DNA from: Volvariella volvacea V23
Lineage: Eukaryota; Basidiomycota; Agaricomycetes; Agaricales; Pluteaceae
Assembly (NCBI GenBank): GCA_000349905.1
Contig: KB722742.1
Location: 984,354-1,048,353, forward strand
DNA length: 64,000 bases
Reading direction: 5' to 3'
In this document: piece after piece, positions 25,725-37,685 of the stretch
How the letters are laid out: each line of letters begins with the position of its first letter
Numbering within the stretch: the stretch's first letter is position 1
Translations under genes and position numbers: made by a program
Notes under the pieces: generated by a model
The model's input: the letters and a program-made list of their open reading frames with translations, nothing else
Told to the model about the DNA's origin: nothing
The model's database searches: none

Positions 25725-25914
25725 AATGTACACACTTAATATTCATCTTTAATATATAGAGCTAAGCTATCCTCCGCGCCAATTTATTATGTTCACCTGA
25801 GGGATGCATATCCATTCATTGTTATCGAGTAACTCTTGAGTTCTTCGACGTGCGATATTATGCATTCCTCAAATTACACAATCGTTGTAATAATCTTGGA
25901 GCTTGTACACGACA

Positions 25915-28900
25915 TTATGAACTCTCCTCATCAGCCTCAATATCCACCAACTCCTTCCCTTCTGCAACCATCTCACCCTTCTTACAATCCACAGCCTTGA
26001 TAACGCCTGCCACATCACTTCTCAAAACCGTTTCAGTCTTCATACTTTCCAAAACCACGATCGCCTGTCCCTTCTCCACTCTCTCACCAACCTTGACTTT
26101 CACGTCAACAACCAAACTAGGCATGGGAGATCTTATAGCTCCCTTTCCTGCACTCAAAACATCACCTCCAAGGGAGAGTAACCAGTTCGGTGAAGGGAGG
26201 ACCAACGTGGTCTTTTGTCCGCCAGTGAAAACGTGTAAGCGCTCCATCGTGTTATGGGATTGAGAAGCCGGAAGCGTTGGCGGTGGCAATTGAGAGATGA
26301 TCGTGCTGTTCAAGTTTTCAGCGTTGAGCGTCGTAGAGAGGGTTTTGCCGTTGACAAGCTCAGCAGAGATTGAAGAAAAGGTCGTAACTTTGCCCGATGG
26401 GCTGTTTACAGTGACATCGAATTTGTTACCGCCGACGGCTTTTACATTGACTGATGCGCTCGCCGTCGACTCGCTGTCCGCTTGAAGGGTAACAAGACGT
26501 TCATAGGCGTCACCGCCGAAACGCCTTGTAGACAACGATGTCCACGGTGTTTGTGTTGCTGACTGCTGCGGTTGTTCACGAAGGGCGACATATAGCGCTG
26601 CCTGTGCGAGGACTTCTGGGGATGGTTCGCTGAGGGGAGGAAATAGCTCATCAAAGTGTTTCTGTACGATACAATATTGTATTAGTAGGCAAAGTGTTAT
26701 GGAGCTGTAACGGATTTACCTTGATAAACCCAGTTTCAACTTCCTCCTCAATGAAGGCTTGGTTACCAGCCAACGTCCTCAAAAATTCAACATTGGTAGA
26801 AACACCGACGACATGGTATTCGTCCAACGCCCTTCGGAGCATCCTCAGTGCCTCTGTGCGATCACTTCCGTGGACGACTACTTTGGCAATCATAGGGTCA
26901 TAAAAGACACCGATCTGTGCTCCTTGCAAAAAGCCCTGTTCGATTCGTAATGAAGGGGCAATCGACCTGACGTCCTGCAAGCTCGTCGCTGGCACAAAGT
27001 CTGGCGCCTCAGCACTAGACGCGGACTGTGGTGATTGAGCGGGGAAGGGCGTGGCAAAGATGTGAGTTGGCTCGGGTGTTGAGAGGTAGAGCAATGAACC
27101 AGAATCGGGAAGGAAGTTGTTGCGTGGGTTTTCGGCATAAATGCGCGCTTCGAACGCATGGCCAACGAGAGGGATTGAAGGTTGCGTCAAAGGTAAAGGA
27201 TTGCCAGCAGCAACCTTAGACACCGGTTAAAATCTCCACAACGACACGAAATGTGTTGGAGCATACCTCGAGTTGCCATTCAACGAGGTCAAGGCCGGTT
27301 ACCATTTCCGTAACGGGGTGCTCGACTTGCAAACGGGTATTCCTGAGATAGTTGTTAATCGTAGAACGAGTTATTCCTTAGTTCGACCTACATCTCCATG
27401 AAGTAGAACTTCTGAGTATCGTTGTCGAAAATGAACTCTACAGTTCCAGCACCAACGTAATTTACAGCACGAGCAGCTGCAACAGCCTTGGCGCTTAAAT
27501 CTGCACGCAATTCAGGAGACAAGCCTGGTGCAGGTGCCTGTCAATGGACAAGTTAGATTGCAAGCAAAAATACCGAATGCTGAGCGCCCTCTTTACCTCT
27601 TCAATAATCTTTTGGTTTCGTCTCTGCACGGAGCAATCTCTCTCCCACAAGCTGACAACTCCACCCATTGTATCGGCAAAGACCTGCACTTCTACGTGTC
27701 TTGGGCGTTCGATGAACTTCTCAACAAGAACGATATCATTTCCGAACGCTTTCAAAGATTCACGCTGAGCTGAGGTAAGTGCCTCGTGGAACGCCTCAGC
27801 GGTTGGTTCGGTAACAGTCCTCATCCCTTTCCCACCCCCACCATGGATAGCCTTAATGAGAACAGGGAAGCCTGTGTCGTTTATGAGAGTGTTGTAAAGG
27901 TAATAAATCAGCTCAGCCATACCTATCCGTTTTGCTTCTTCAAATAGGAAGTTTGGATCTTGATTGTCTCCGTGGTATCCCGGTACGCAAGGTACACCCG
28001 CAGCTTTGGTGTTACTTGAGTATTCATTCTCGATTCATCAAGTTTGCTCCTACCTGACATGATATTTTTAGATTCGCTGAAGCCCCATGAGTACGGGGCA
28101 TCAAGCACGAAAGCCTCCAACGCACCTCTTAGATCCCATAGAAATGATAGCACTAGCAGGAGGACCGATAAACACGATCCCAGCTTCTGCAAGTTTCCCA
28201 GCAAAGGTCGCGTTTTCGCTCAAGAACCCATAACTATACGCCTCTTCGTTAGATATGACATCCCTTCATTTGTCATGCTTAACATACCCTGGGTGAACCG
28301 CCTATATATTTATGAGAATATGACGCTGGGTGAAGATGTATAGTACTCACCTGTGCACCGCTATGATGGCACACGTCGATGATTTTATCCATTCGGAGCT
28401 GCCAAGTACCGGAAAAAGCTTGTATCGTTTCCACTAGACGCAGAAAACAGACATACATAACTCTCTGCTGATGCAGCAGGACCGATGCAATAGGCCTCAT
28501 CAGCCTATTGGCAGAGCCAATTAGTCGTTGACATAGGGAAGTAATGCTTGCACACGCACCAACTTGACGTGGAGTGAATCTTTATCGACTTCACTAAACA
28601 CCGCAACAGTCTTGATGCCCAACTTCTTGGCTGTCCGAATAACTCGGCATGCAATCTCGCCTCTACACGGAACACAGGAAGTCAGTAAGCTCCTTGCCCC
28701 CTCCACCAAGAACAAGCTGAAACTACGTGCCGATTAGCAATTAGAATCTTGTTAAAGTGAGGCTTCTTCGAGCTATCCGTTGAAGCTGGAAGAGGCCGCC
28801 AAAGTACCCTCGTCAGATCTCCATGTGTCACTGCACAAGTGAACCCTTACCTTCAGCAGCATACCCCCTCCTCTGCATCACGCTCACACCACTCCCAATG

Positions 28901-29106
28901 TCCCGACTACTTCGCACCACATTTGCAACCCCAATAACACCGCTATGAAATTCCCGCTTCCTCAATCCAGAGCGGGTTTGTGCTGAGGCTTGAACGTCAA
29001 CAGCACTCGTCCTCCTCCCAATCGCCTCCGGAGCGACAGACGCGACAGACAACCGACTTAGAGATCTAGGAAGGTTCACTGCTGTTCTTCTGGTATTAGG
29101 TATCAT
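25915..29106 (-). CDS. MCCA: Methylcrotonyl-CoA carboxylase alpha (biotin) subunit
   Basis: Biotin-carrying subunit of the mitochondrial leucine-breakdown carboxylase; biotin carboxylase and carrier domains are in one chain. The ATG at 29104-29106 opens a mitochondrial presequence ([20 protein letters not shown]). Exons around 28521-28715 give [20 protein letters not shown], the start of the carboxylase domain. Then come [12 protein letters not shown] (ATP-grasp glycine loop, about 27830), [40 protein letters not shown] (about 27100) and [20 protein letters not shown]. The biotinyl domain near the end contains PMPSLV and ESMKTE, with the biotin lysine codon at 26038-26040. The gene has many introns. 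The MKT variant in place of MKM is usual for this subunit rather than pyruvate carboxylase. A beta subunit is not in the window. Confidence 0.92.
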
Positions 29107-29620
29107 TGTTGGCACTTGGTATTTGTCTCTGTAGACCTTCCGAATACGTCCAGGTTGATGAGAATTAAGCCTATACTTCGTTTATTCGTTTTCTGCTTCT
29201 AGAGAAGTGTGAAGCCACTATAATTGGGGTTTCTGGGTAGTGTAGTAGCTCGATGGAGGTCGAAGTAGTGAAGCAGGAATAAAGATAATTTCTATTCCGA
29301 CTTGAATTTCATGGTCCGGACGGACTTGCCATGTGGGATCCCCTAAGAGGGTTGAGATCCGGATCCCGGATCATGTGACGTCAGTTACCGGTCACATGAC
29401 CCACAGCCTCAGAAGTAACTCAGGATGTGGAATGAGATCGCAAAGTGTGTACTTGATAAGAAGGGTATCAACAATGCCTCATGTGGGAATATGTACGAAG
29501 GAATGGAGAAAAAGGAGTGAGGTATATGTACTGCGAAAATCTGGAAAGCAACCCGGTCCACCACGAAAACTATGAAAGCGCTAGTTAATGTAATGACGTA
29601 TTGAAATCAGCCTCCGTTCT
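29107..29620. other. Intergenic upstream of MCC alpha
   Basis: About 510 bases between the MCC alpha start and the EXO84 end on the same strand. A TGACGTCA site inside a perfect inverted repeat is listed separately. No coding sequence is seen. Confidence 0.55.
29371..29399. promoter_or_regulatory. CRE-like site within a 9 bp inverted repeat
   Basis: TCATGTGAC (29371-29379) and GTCACATGA (29391-29399) are perfect inverted arms with an 11 base spacer. The left arm overlaps the CRE/ATF palindrome TGACGTCA at 29376-29383. It lies about 265-295 bases upstream of the MCC alpha ATG. The arms also resemble E-box/M-box sites bound by bHLH factors. Function is an inference from position and symmetry. 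Confidence 0.5.
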
Positions 29621-32600
29621 TTAGATCATACCCTCTCCACGAGGAACCGCAACTGGAGGTGGTGGTGGACCCCTTGGTCCGGTAGCAGCCCCAGGTCGAT
29701 GAACAGACCTTGGTGGTGGCGGAGCGGGCCCACCAGGTCTCGGCGTTCTAGGTGTCAATGAGGGTGGTAGGACCCGCTCTCTTTCTCTTATTGAACTTGG
29801 AGCAGGTGTGCTGGGTGCAGTACCACTATTCCCGTTGGGGTGCGGCGGTGGAGGGGTGCGCGATCGCAAACTCGGAGAACCTGTGGGCAGCGGCACCGAG
29901 AGTGCTGGTGGAGTGCTTGGATTTGATGAAGCTCCAGAAAATGTGTTGGATACTGCCACTGGACGGGAGCGTACCGGCCTCGGTTGCGGTTGTAGGGGTT
30001 GTACTGGTGCTGGTGCTGGTGCAGGTATAGAGTAACTATTGGTAGTTATGGAAGATGAGAACGAGTTCGTAGGGGATATGGGGGGAGCACCAATGGATGT
30101 AATCGATTTGAGGGCGGAAGCTGTGATTGGTGGAACAGAAGATGGAAGTGTAGGAGAAGGTTCGGAAGGTGTGACCAGAGGAGTGGGCCTTGGCGCTGGT
30201 GAGCGATGACGAGAACCCTCAGTGGGTTTTGATACACGATGGGCCTGGAATGAGAATGTGGCCTGATCTTGGAGTCTTTCCTTAGGTTGTTCGACGAGCT
30301 GCTTCTCAAGAAGGAAGCGGAAATCTAATCCATATTCGGCCAATAGCTGAATTGAAATCTGTGTCAGCTGACGATGAGCGAGGAGACAATGCGCCTTTAT
30401 ACCTTCCGACTTTGGGTGTACGTTATTCTCAGTGCGTCCTCGACAACTTCGCGCTCGACATCAGAAACATAAACTTGTCTTCTAAACATCTCAGCATAGT
30501 CTTCCATCCGATTCTTTGACCAGTCGATGAAGGCTTAAACGAAAATTTACCAATGGATCAAAAACCCTTGCAAGATGAATGGAAGCTACTTACCGCTGGA
30601 CACTTCATTCTCCTTGAAACTTGCCAAAAACCAGTCAGCGGTGTGCTTAATGCCGGTGAAATATACCATAGCCAGATCGCTGACAAAGGACCCAATGTGA
30701 CCCTCGAATCTGATCCGCCTGACATTACTCTTGATGACTTCTGTTCGCATGTTGAGGAATGTACTTCTCGCGGCCGCTCCAGCTTTTAACCGCAGTAGCA
30801 AAGCGATGAGCTGTACGACAGTTGATTTACGGTTCGATTGCTGTGCAAGACATGCTAAAAGTTTACTTGTCAATTGCTGCGTCAGGGGATGAAGCTTGGC
30901 GCCGAGTTGAGGTATGGACGATAGCTTTTCGTTCCCTGCAAAGGTGGCGTCAGATGAGCGATATGTGAATGCATAGGTAATGATCACACCATTTTCGACA
31001 AGAAAAACTGCCTTATCCCATTCCTGCAGAGCAATGGCAACCGTTAGGTCATCGGCCCAATCATTGGTCCATCTTGTATCCCTCTCCGCTTGTTGCCTCG
31101 AGTCATCCAAACTGGGATCCCCCATCCTCATCGCCAAGTCGTTAAGGAAATCGGTTGGCACGGGAGGCACTAACGAATTACGCTGCAACAAAGGTATCGG
31201 AAGGAAGGTAAATGGTCTGGGTGTTGTGAAATGAGCGAGGGGTGCTCCGAGTGAATCAAACGTACGTCTCCTCCTCCTCCTTGCCACATACTTTTCCTTC
31301 TCTCATGTTCGCCTTCTCGCTCCTTCCTCTTCTTAGCAGATAGTTCCTCTGCTACCTGACGGAACTGAGCAAGAAGGGCGCGTTTATCATTCGGATTTTC
31401 CGTGCGATACACGTGCGTTTCTTTACCGTGTCTAATTTTGAAAACATTGGACAAGACTACCGGCGTTGAGTATGAGGAGTAAATGCTATAATAAAATAAC
31501 CATACCAGGTGAGTCCTTGGTATCCAACACCAACATTTCATTTAAAGGCCAACATCTCTCCGCAACCAATTTACCCTCATTCATAGTTCCCTTTCCGCCT
31601 CTTCCTTCATTAGCTGTAACTCTTCGCCTTCTCCGGGCGACCAATACGCAATCATCAAGTATGATGAATTTGACTTTGCCCATGGCCTTGTATGTTGCTG
31701 CATTCAAGGATAAAACACCATCAATGTCTCCTACCACATGACGACCAGGTATAGTGGGGGCAAACTTGGCTGAACCTTCGACTTCGGCGTGAAGTTCCTG
31801 CATTTGGTTGAAGTACATTATCCGTAGGTCTGCGACGGACGAACGTTTATATATAGAGACGGCATTTGATGAGGTCGAGGTGGGATCTGGGATATGAAGA
31901 AGGGATGGCATTGACTTGTATTCAGATATTGATTCCTTTAATTCGATCATTTCATTCTCTAGAGACGATATTTCTTTTGAGATCAGGACGAATTCAGCAT
32001 AACTGCAGAGCATTAGGGTGGCGTAAATCGTGTGAGCGATTGGTTAACGCACTTCTTGAATACGTTACGCTGGAGTTCTGCAGCCGTGTCATCTTTTGCG
32101 GAGCGTAGTGAGGACTGAAGTGACTTGATTTCGGCTTCTGTTGAGTTGGCTAGCTTGAGTTTCAGAACTAACAGTCATTCTAGTTAGACGTGCTTCGGAT
32201 GATTGGTCTAATCACCCACAAGCATCCGGGTCAAAGTCCTCTTGATCCAAAAGCTTCTTGTCATCGTTTGCAGCCCTCTCTCCTTCATTCACCTCCACGT
32301 AACCGTCCCTCACGACCTCGTCTGGATCTCTCCTCCCACCCATCGCTCCCATCCGGCCACCGCTTGGCAGTCCATCAATAATAGCAGCACCTCCCGGCAA
32401 TGGAGGCATAACAGGGACGCCATTCAATTCTGTAGGTCCAGATATATCGGCATACCTGGTAGACATCCGCTTCTTAATCTTGTCATCGACACGAGACTTC
32501 CTTCCATTTGGATCGCGCGGTCGGGGTGTCGGACCTGCACCTGGCTTAGCTAGCTTGTTCGGCGCAGTTCCTGCTCGTGTGTTTTTGCGCGATGGCGCGG

Positions 32601-32628
32601 TAGAGCGCCTTGTACGCAGGGATTGCAT
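29621..32628 (-). CDS. EXO84: Exocyst complex subunit EXO84
   Basis: Subunit of the exocyst that tethers secretory vesicles at the plasma membrane, important at hyphal tips. The ATG at 32626-32628 starts a basic low-complexity tail (MQSLRTRRSTAPSRKNTRAG). Exon 2 region carries SSLRSAKDDTAAELQRNVFK, then YAEFVLISKEISSLENEMIE, the conserved N-terminal helix. The PH domain follows with RHVVGDIDGVLSLNAATYKA and KVKFIILDDCVLVARRRRR. The C-terminal helical part includes NDWADDLTVAIALQEWDKAV (about 30990-31050), very like the Exo84 D.L.VAIA.RE.D.AV block. The last exon has a long Pro/Ser-rich tail with a PPPP..R pattern ending at 29621. Roughly seven introns. Confidence 0.9.
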
Positions 32629-33148
32629 GGAGGATCGGAGGTCGTGTGGTGGTCAGACTATTGATGTCCGTCTTGGCCTCGGATACAGCCACTGCAGGTA
32701 AATAACAGCAAATAAAATAGCTGACGTCGAACTGAATGCAGCCGACTTGGATGATGGGCTCAAGGGGATGAGAGACCGCTGAAGGAAAATGAATTTCCTG
32801 GGTATTGATCTTTTGTTTTTCCTGACCCATATGGCCTGCACACCAAATTCTGCGGTGCTACGACTGACCTTCCAAGAAGCCATGCAGAACCAGCCTAATT
32901 TCAAGGTAATCGGCAGAGCGTTATGGTAAACAATTCGAGGACAAAATGAAATACCCTCGATTTTACGGTCATCTTAATACGGGGTTCAGAGGACACCGGG
33001 GGTGATAAATTTGCTGCGGAGCACCAGGCTGTACGTCTCATTTACGGAGAGGAAAAAAACGAGCATCGAGAGGAAGCATTTATGTAGCGATCAAACACCC
33101 ATCAACTGTCTTTCTCCGCTACCATCACCAGCCCTCTTCATCTCCGCC
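32629..33148. other. Divergent promoter between EXO84 and SKT5-like gene
   Basis: About 520 bases between divergent starts. Small open frames occur, but none has features. A C/T-rich stretch precedes the ATG at 33149. Confidence 0.5.
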
Positions 33149-35091
33149 ATGTACGCCCCCCAACACCAGCGACCTTACCCCGACACACCCGACCAGCGTG
33201 ACTCGTATATTGCTTCCCCGAGAGGCCGCCCAAGCAAGGAATCACAACAACCCTTACCTCCTCTACCTCAACAATCGCCACCTCCGAACCAGCAGTCCTA
33301 TAATCCCCAGCCACATTACCAACCTCAACATCCGCAACAAGAACTTTACGATCCTGACCACGAAGATTACGACCCAGATAATCATACCCCACCGCCTCAA
33401 GACCACGAGGACGCAGATGACCCCGACGATTTCTTTACCGGAAACAACGGCAACGTCAACAACGCTGTACCCGCTAACAATAGTCCACGTCCCGGTAGTT
33501 CTTACACTCAGAACCCACGCGCTCCGGCGGAGCTATACCCTCCAGCACCCTCGATAACTACCAACTCAGTACGTGGTCCCTCACCACCACCAGGACCCAT
33601 TCTCGATCATTCCCATCTCAAACCTGGAAATCAAGCGGCTCTCCTTTCCCATGAACGTACATTGGAACTCTATCGAGCAAACGCAAAGAAAACTCAAGAT
33701 CCAGATTTACAATTCGAATTTGCCGTTTTTATGATAGATGCATCCAAATCGTTCCCCATACCGGAACACGTTCCCGGAAATCTTCTCGAAGTGGAGCGCG
33801 CGATGGAGAAGAGAGACGATTTGATTCGGGAGGCTATTGCCCTGCTGAAACGTCTTGCAGATCGTGGTCACGCTGCTTCACAATACTTCCTCGCTGATTG
33901 CTACGCCAATGGGATTGGAACACCCAAGAACAAGCAAGACTTTGATCGAGCGTACCCTCTTTTCGTGCTGGCAGCTAAACACGGTCATCCGGATGCTGCT
34001 TATCGTGCTGGAACGTGCTGTGAGAATGGCTGGGGGTGTAGAAGAGAATCTGCCAAAGCTCTGCAATTCTTTCGAAAGGCTGGAGCGGCACAGCACCCGG
34101 GTGCTATGTATCGGCTAGGTATAGCAGAGTTGAATGGCGAATTAGGGTTATCGAAAAGCCCCAAAGAGGGTGTGAAGTGGTTGAAACGAAGCGCGGAGCA
34201 CGCAACCGCCGAGTTCCCTCATGCTTTGCACGAATTAGCATTGCTGCACGAGAGGGGGATCGATAATGTGCTTTTCGTGGATTATGAGTACTCAGTTGAG
34301 CTCTTAGCTCAAGCGGCCGAGTTGGGTTATGCACCTAGTGCATATCGATTAGGCGAGTGTTATGAATATGGAAAGATGGGATGCCCACAGGATGCAGCTT
34401 TGTCGATCCATTACTACGTGAGTCTCAATGAATGCTCTTCAACTCGCATCACTCATCGCATTCTCATACGCAGAATATCGCGGCTCAACAAAACCACCGA
34501 GATGCATGTTTTGCGCTAACAGCTTGGTACTTGGTTGGTTCACCCGGGGTGCTACCCCAGTCCGATACGGAAGCGTATCTTTGGGCGAAGAGAGCTGCAG
34601 ATGCTGGCCTAGCTAAAGCAATGTATGCTGTTGGATACTTCCTGGAAGTCGGAATTGGTACGCCACCGAATGTGTCCGAGTAAGTACTTTTTTCTGCTAT
34701 TCCGTTTTCCTTTCCGCCTTTTTCTTGGCAAATCTTGTCGTGTCAATCACTACGTCATCATCCACATATTATATGCCAACTCCCTGCTCATACATAGTGT
34801 GGGCGACGATGTAGCTACTTATCCCCATCCCGACGAATGGGGAACAGGAAGCTGGGCCACAGTTTACGCGATTAAACTGATGAATTGGTCTATTTTTGTT
34901 ACAGTGCTCTGTCATATTACAAACGTGCAGCCGAGCTGGGTGATAAGCGTGCGACACAGAGACTGAAGAGTTCACAAAACCAACCGATGCATCAACCCGG
35001 TGGGCCTGGCGCTGTCCTTCATCGCGGTGACGCCATTGAAAGTGTGGGGAAAGGTAAAGATGGGAAGGATAAGGATTGCGTTATCATGTAA
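33149..35091 (+). CDS. Skt5/Chs4-like chitin synthase activator, Sel1 repeats
   Basis: Prenylated Sel1-repeat protein that activates and localises class IV chitin synthase (Chs3). Exons 33149-34417, 34474-34679 and 34905-35091 join in frame. Residues 1-160 are Pro/Gln-rich and disordered (MYAPQHQRPYPDTPDQRDSY). From about residue 220 at least seven Sel1 repeats follow, for example AASQYFLADCYANGIGTPKN, DAAYRAGTCCENGWGCRRES, SAYRLGECYEYGKMGCPQDA and KAMYAVGYFLEVGIGTPPN. The C-terminus is KDKDCVIM, a CAAX box ending in Met that predicts farnesylation, as in yeast Skt5. All expected features are intact. Related agaricomycete paralogues exist, so the exact partner synthase is unknown. Confidence 0.9.
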
Positions 35092-36045
35092 AGCGTGAGG
35101 TACCAATTTCTTTCCTTCAGTCCTCCATCGGTGTCGTAATGTTAAGCGGCTGAGATGGTCTGAGCGTTTTTCTGTTCTCGTTTCCTCTGCCTCTTCTCTT
35201 TGTTATACAAACGCTCAACACGCATTTCTCCAACTATATGCTTAGAATCAGCTCGCATGCATATTCAAAACCACTCTCATTTCCCCATCTGAACATGCTC
35301 TCTTTAGATCTTGTTAAGACTTCTTTTTTTCCTATTATTTATCTATAGCCCCATATGGCCTCTTGACCCAGAACGGTCCTTCTCGTCGCTCTTTTTGCTA
35401 CGTTTCCGGTTTTGGCTTCGGTTTGGTTTTTGGACGATCTTCTCGATTTGATTGAAGCAGCGGTACTATATATGTTTTGTGATCACTACCAGCACCATTC
35501 CTCTTCTCTCCTTTCTTCATTTTGCATTTTCATTCCCATGGACGACATCGTCGTAAAATATACATACGAGTACACGCGCACGTACACGCCCTTACGGTTC
35601 CACCCTTATTTCCAAGAGTATACCACAACCTATAGTATTAGTCGCATTATCTATTTCGAACTTATCACGTACAATTCCCCAACTTCGCGCTGAAGACAGG
35701 CTATATGGGAGCAGACGACATACCCGTGAAGGCTGATCAGATCCTGTAGAGAAAATACACCCCTTTAATGAATATCGGCACAATGCCCCTATTCCACCTA
35801 TATCAAGACTTAACCCGCGCTTCTGAGTATATGTTTCTAGATGTACGCTTGATCCGTAGTTTCACCCATTCATCCATTCATTGAAGCAAGTTAATTTAGT
35901 TGACTATATTACGATGGGGAACCTTCAATTTCCTCGGTGCAAATAGCGCATTTCTGTGAATTGGGGGGAGTTCCATACAGCATTAAAACATACGAAGGCC
36001 GAAAGAGGCGTCTAATCAATGCTACATGGATACTAAATCGACAAG
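35092..36045. other. Long intergenic between convergent genes
   Basis: About 950 bases, T/C-rich, between the stops of the Skt5-like gene (+) and the DUF3752-like gene (-). The open frame 35412-35693 is pyrimidine-driven and lacks any family signal. Probably two 3' UTRs and spacer. Confidence 0.5.
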
Positions 36046-37319
36046 CTATCCAAATCTTTGCTTCGCCAACTGTTGAAGCATGTCCATGGTAGCCTATGCA
36101 AGGAAACAACTTAAGTATGGCTGCATCAATACTCCGGGGGCATATACCTTGTCTTTCTCTCTGATTGCTTGTGCACGTTCCCGCAGTGCGTTGGCTTTCT
36201 CCTCTCTTGCGTTTTCCGCGCGTCGTCGCCCGGCGTCGCGTTTTGCAATCCTATTTGCGAGACACAAAAATCAGTATCACAAGTTCACATCGTTCACACC
36301 ACACCTACACAGCCTTAAAACTATCCCCTCCACCCATCAAGGTAGACTCATCAATTTCATCAAAGCCATCGCCCTTCCCCTCTCTAAACGCTTTATCATT
36401 CTCCCTCCTCGCTCTCTTCTTTTCCAGCATCCCTTCTCTTCCAACTTCTTTCGGCCCAACCATATCTTCTATTCTATCTTTTGCTTCCGCCTTGTCCCTC
36501 TTGCGTTTCAACTTGCGATCAACCTCAGCTTGCTCGGCCGCCATTTCTCTGGCAAGCGTTAAATCCGCTGTTGAAGGAAGCGTTGGCCCACGCATACGAC
36601 TGCTACCGGATGGCGCAACATCATCAAGTGAAGAGGCGTCACGAGCACTTGAACTAGCGTATGGCATATAATCGCGTTGGTTAGTGAGTGAATGTATTTC
36701 GTCCTTGGCAGCTTGAAGCGCCTCTTGGTCCGCACGGGACTTATTGGATGCAAAGGACCATTTATAGCCCGTCTGAGCGGAGAAAGAGCCTGTAGATGCA
36801 TCTACACCCGCATATAGAGACTCTGGGTGATGGTAAGTATGTGTGACGTTGAGCTGGGGCATGCGCATACTAGACAGTCTCCCTTTATTCCATGCCTAGA
36901 GAAGGTCTAAGTGAATATATCCACTAAGCCCAGAGTGAGGACATACTTTGACGAATTTTCGAAAGTACCTGTGTCGGTTGGAAGGGCGTTCACAAACGTG
37001 TTTATAGCATTAGGATTAACCACCAAATGTTCGATGACAGGCTTTACCTTCTCGCTTTTTCTCCAGATAGTTCGTCAAAGTACTGTTCGTATGGATTATT
37101 AGACTATACAAGCTGTAGTGCATCACAACATACCCGGTCCTTTTCGTCCTTTAGCCACACCCGAAATTCGTCAATCTTCAAGAAATAATCAGACTCAGAT
37201 ATAGGTTCTGCGTTATGTGGCAGCTTTCGGCGTTCTCGTTCTCGCTCTGGCGAGCGGGAGCGTGAGTGCGAATACGAACGATGAGAACGCGAGCGGGAAC
37301 GGGAGCGACGTGAAGGCAT
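36046..37319 (-). CDS. SR-rich nuclear protein, DUF3752/GPALPP1-like
   Basis: Start ATG at 37317-37319 gives an RS-rich N-terminus (MPSRRSRSRSRSHRSYSHSR), then SESDYFLKIDEFRVWLKDEK. An intron follows, and YFDELSGEKARKYFRKF-type sequence (about 36950-37090) continues a conserved helical block. The exon 36305-36868 holds SRMRGPTLPSTADLTLAREM, a GPxLP motif, followed by KLKRKRDKAEAKDRIEDMVG and STLMGGGDSF. Last exons read NRIAKRDAGRRRAENARE and ATMDMLQQLAKQRFG, stop at 36046. The GPxLP motif with IEDMVGPKE and the K-rich C-terminus match the DUF3752 family, whose human member is GPALPP1, of unknown function. A role in splicing is suggested only by the RS tail. Confidence 0.75.
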
Positions 37320-37685
37320 AATGACGAAAGGATGCGGGGCCGGAGATTGCTCAACCCCTTGGTCTGTAGGTGCTTACATAACCACTGACTGACTTTTGCC
37401 TTTGCACTCTTGTTCCTCTGATCAGCCAACCACAATAATACTGGTTCACGAGCTCTAGCCTTACTCAGCCATCATCGGCGTATCCGAGGAGGGACCATGT
37501 CATGGGTTGGCTTCAGGGACTTGCATATTCTTGTGCACTAGGACCGCATATCGGACAGCCTGGATGAATAATATAAACGGTTTACAACTTTGAAGCAGAA
37601 GGGCGCCGAATTCGAAGGAAGGGCCAAAGTCATATAAGTATCAGAACAGACTGAGACAGTGGATTGAGGTTTCACACCACCCACC
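37320..37685. other. Divergent promoter, DUF3752-like / MDR oxidoreductase
   Basis: 366 bases between divergent starts. A TATAAGTA element at 37634-37641 lies about 50 bases upstream of the + strand ATG and may be its TATA box. No gene is seen. Confidence 0.5.

Noticed and set aside
29107..29115. Start of MCC alpha three codons further upstream
   Set aside because: The upstream codon is GTG; the ATG at 29104-29106 is the first true start.
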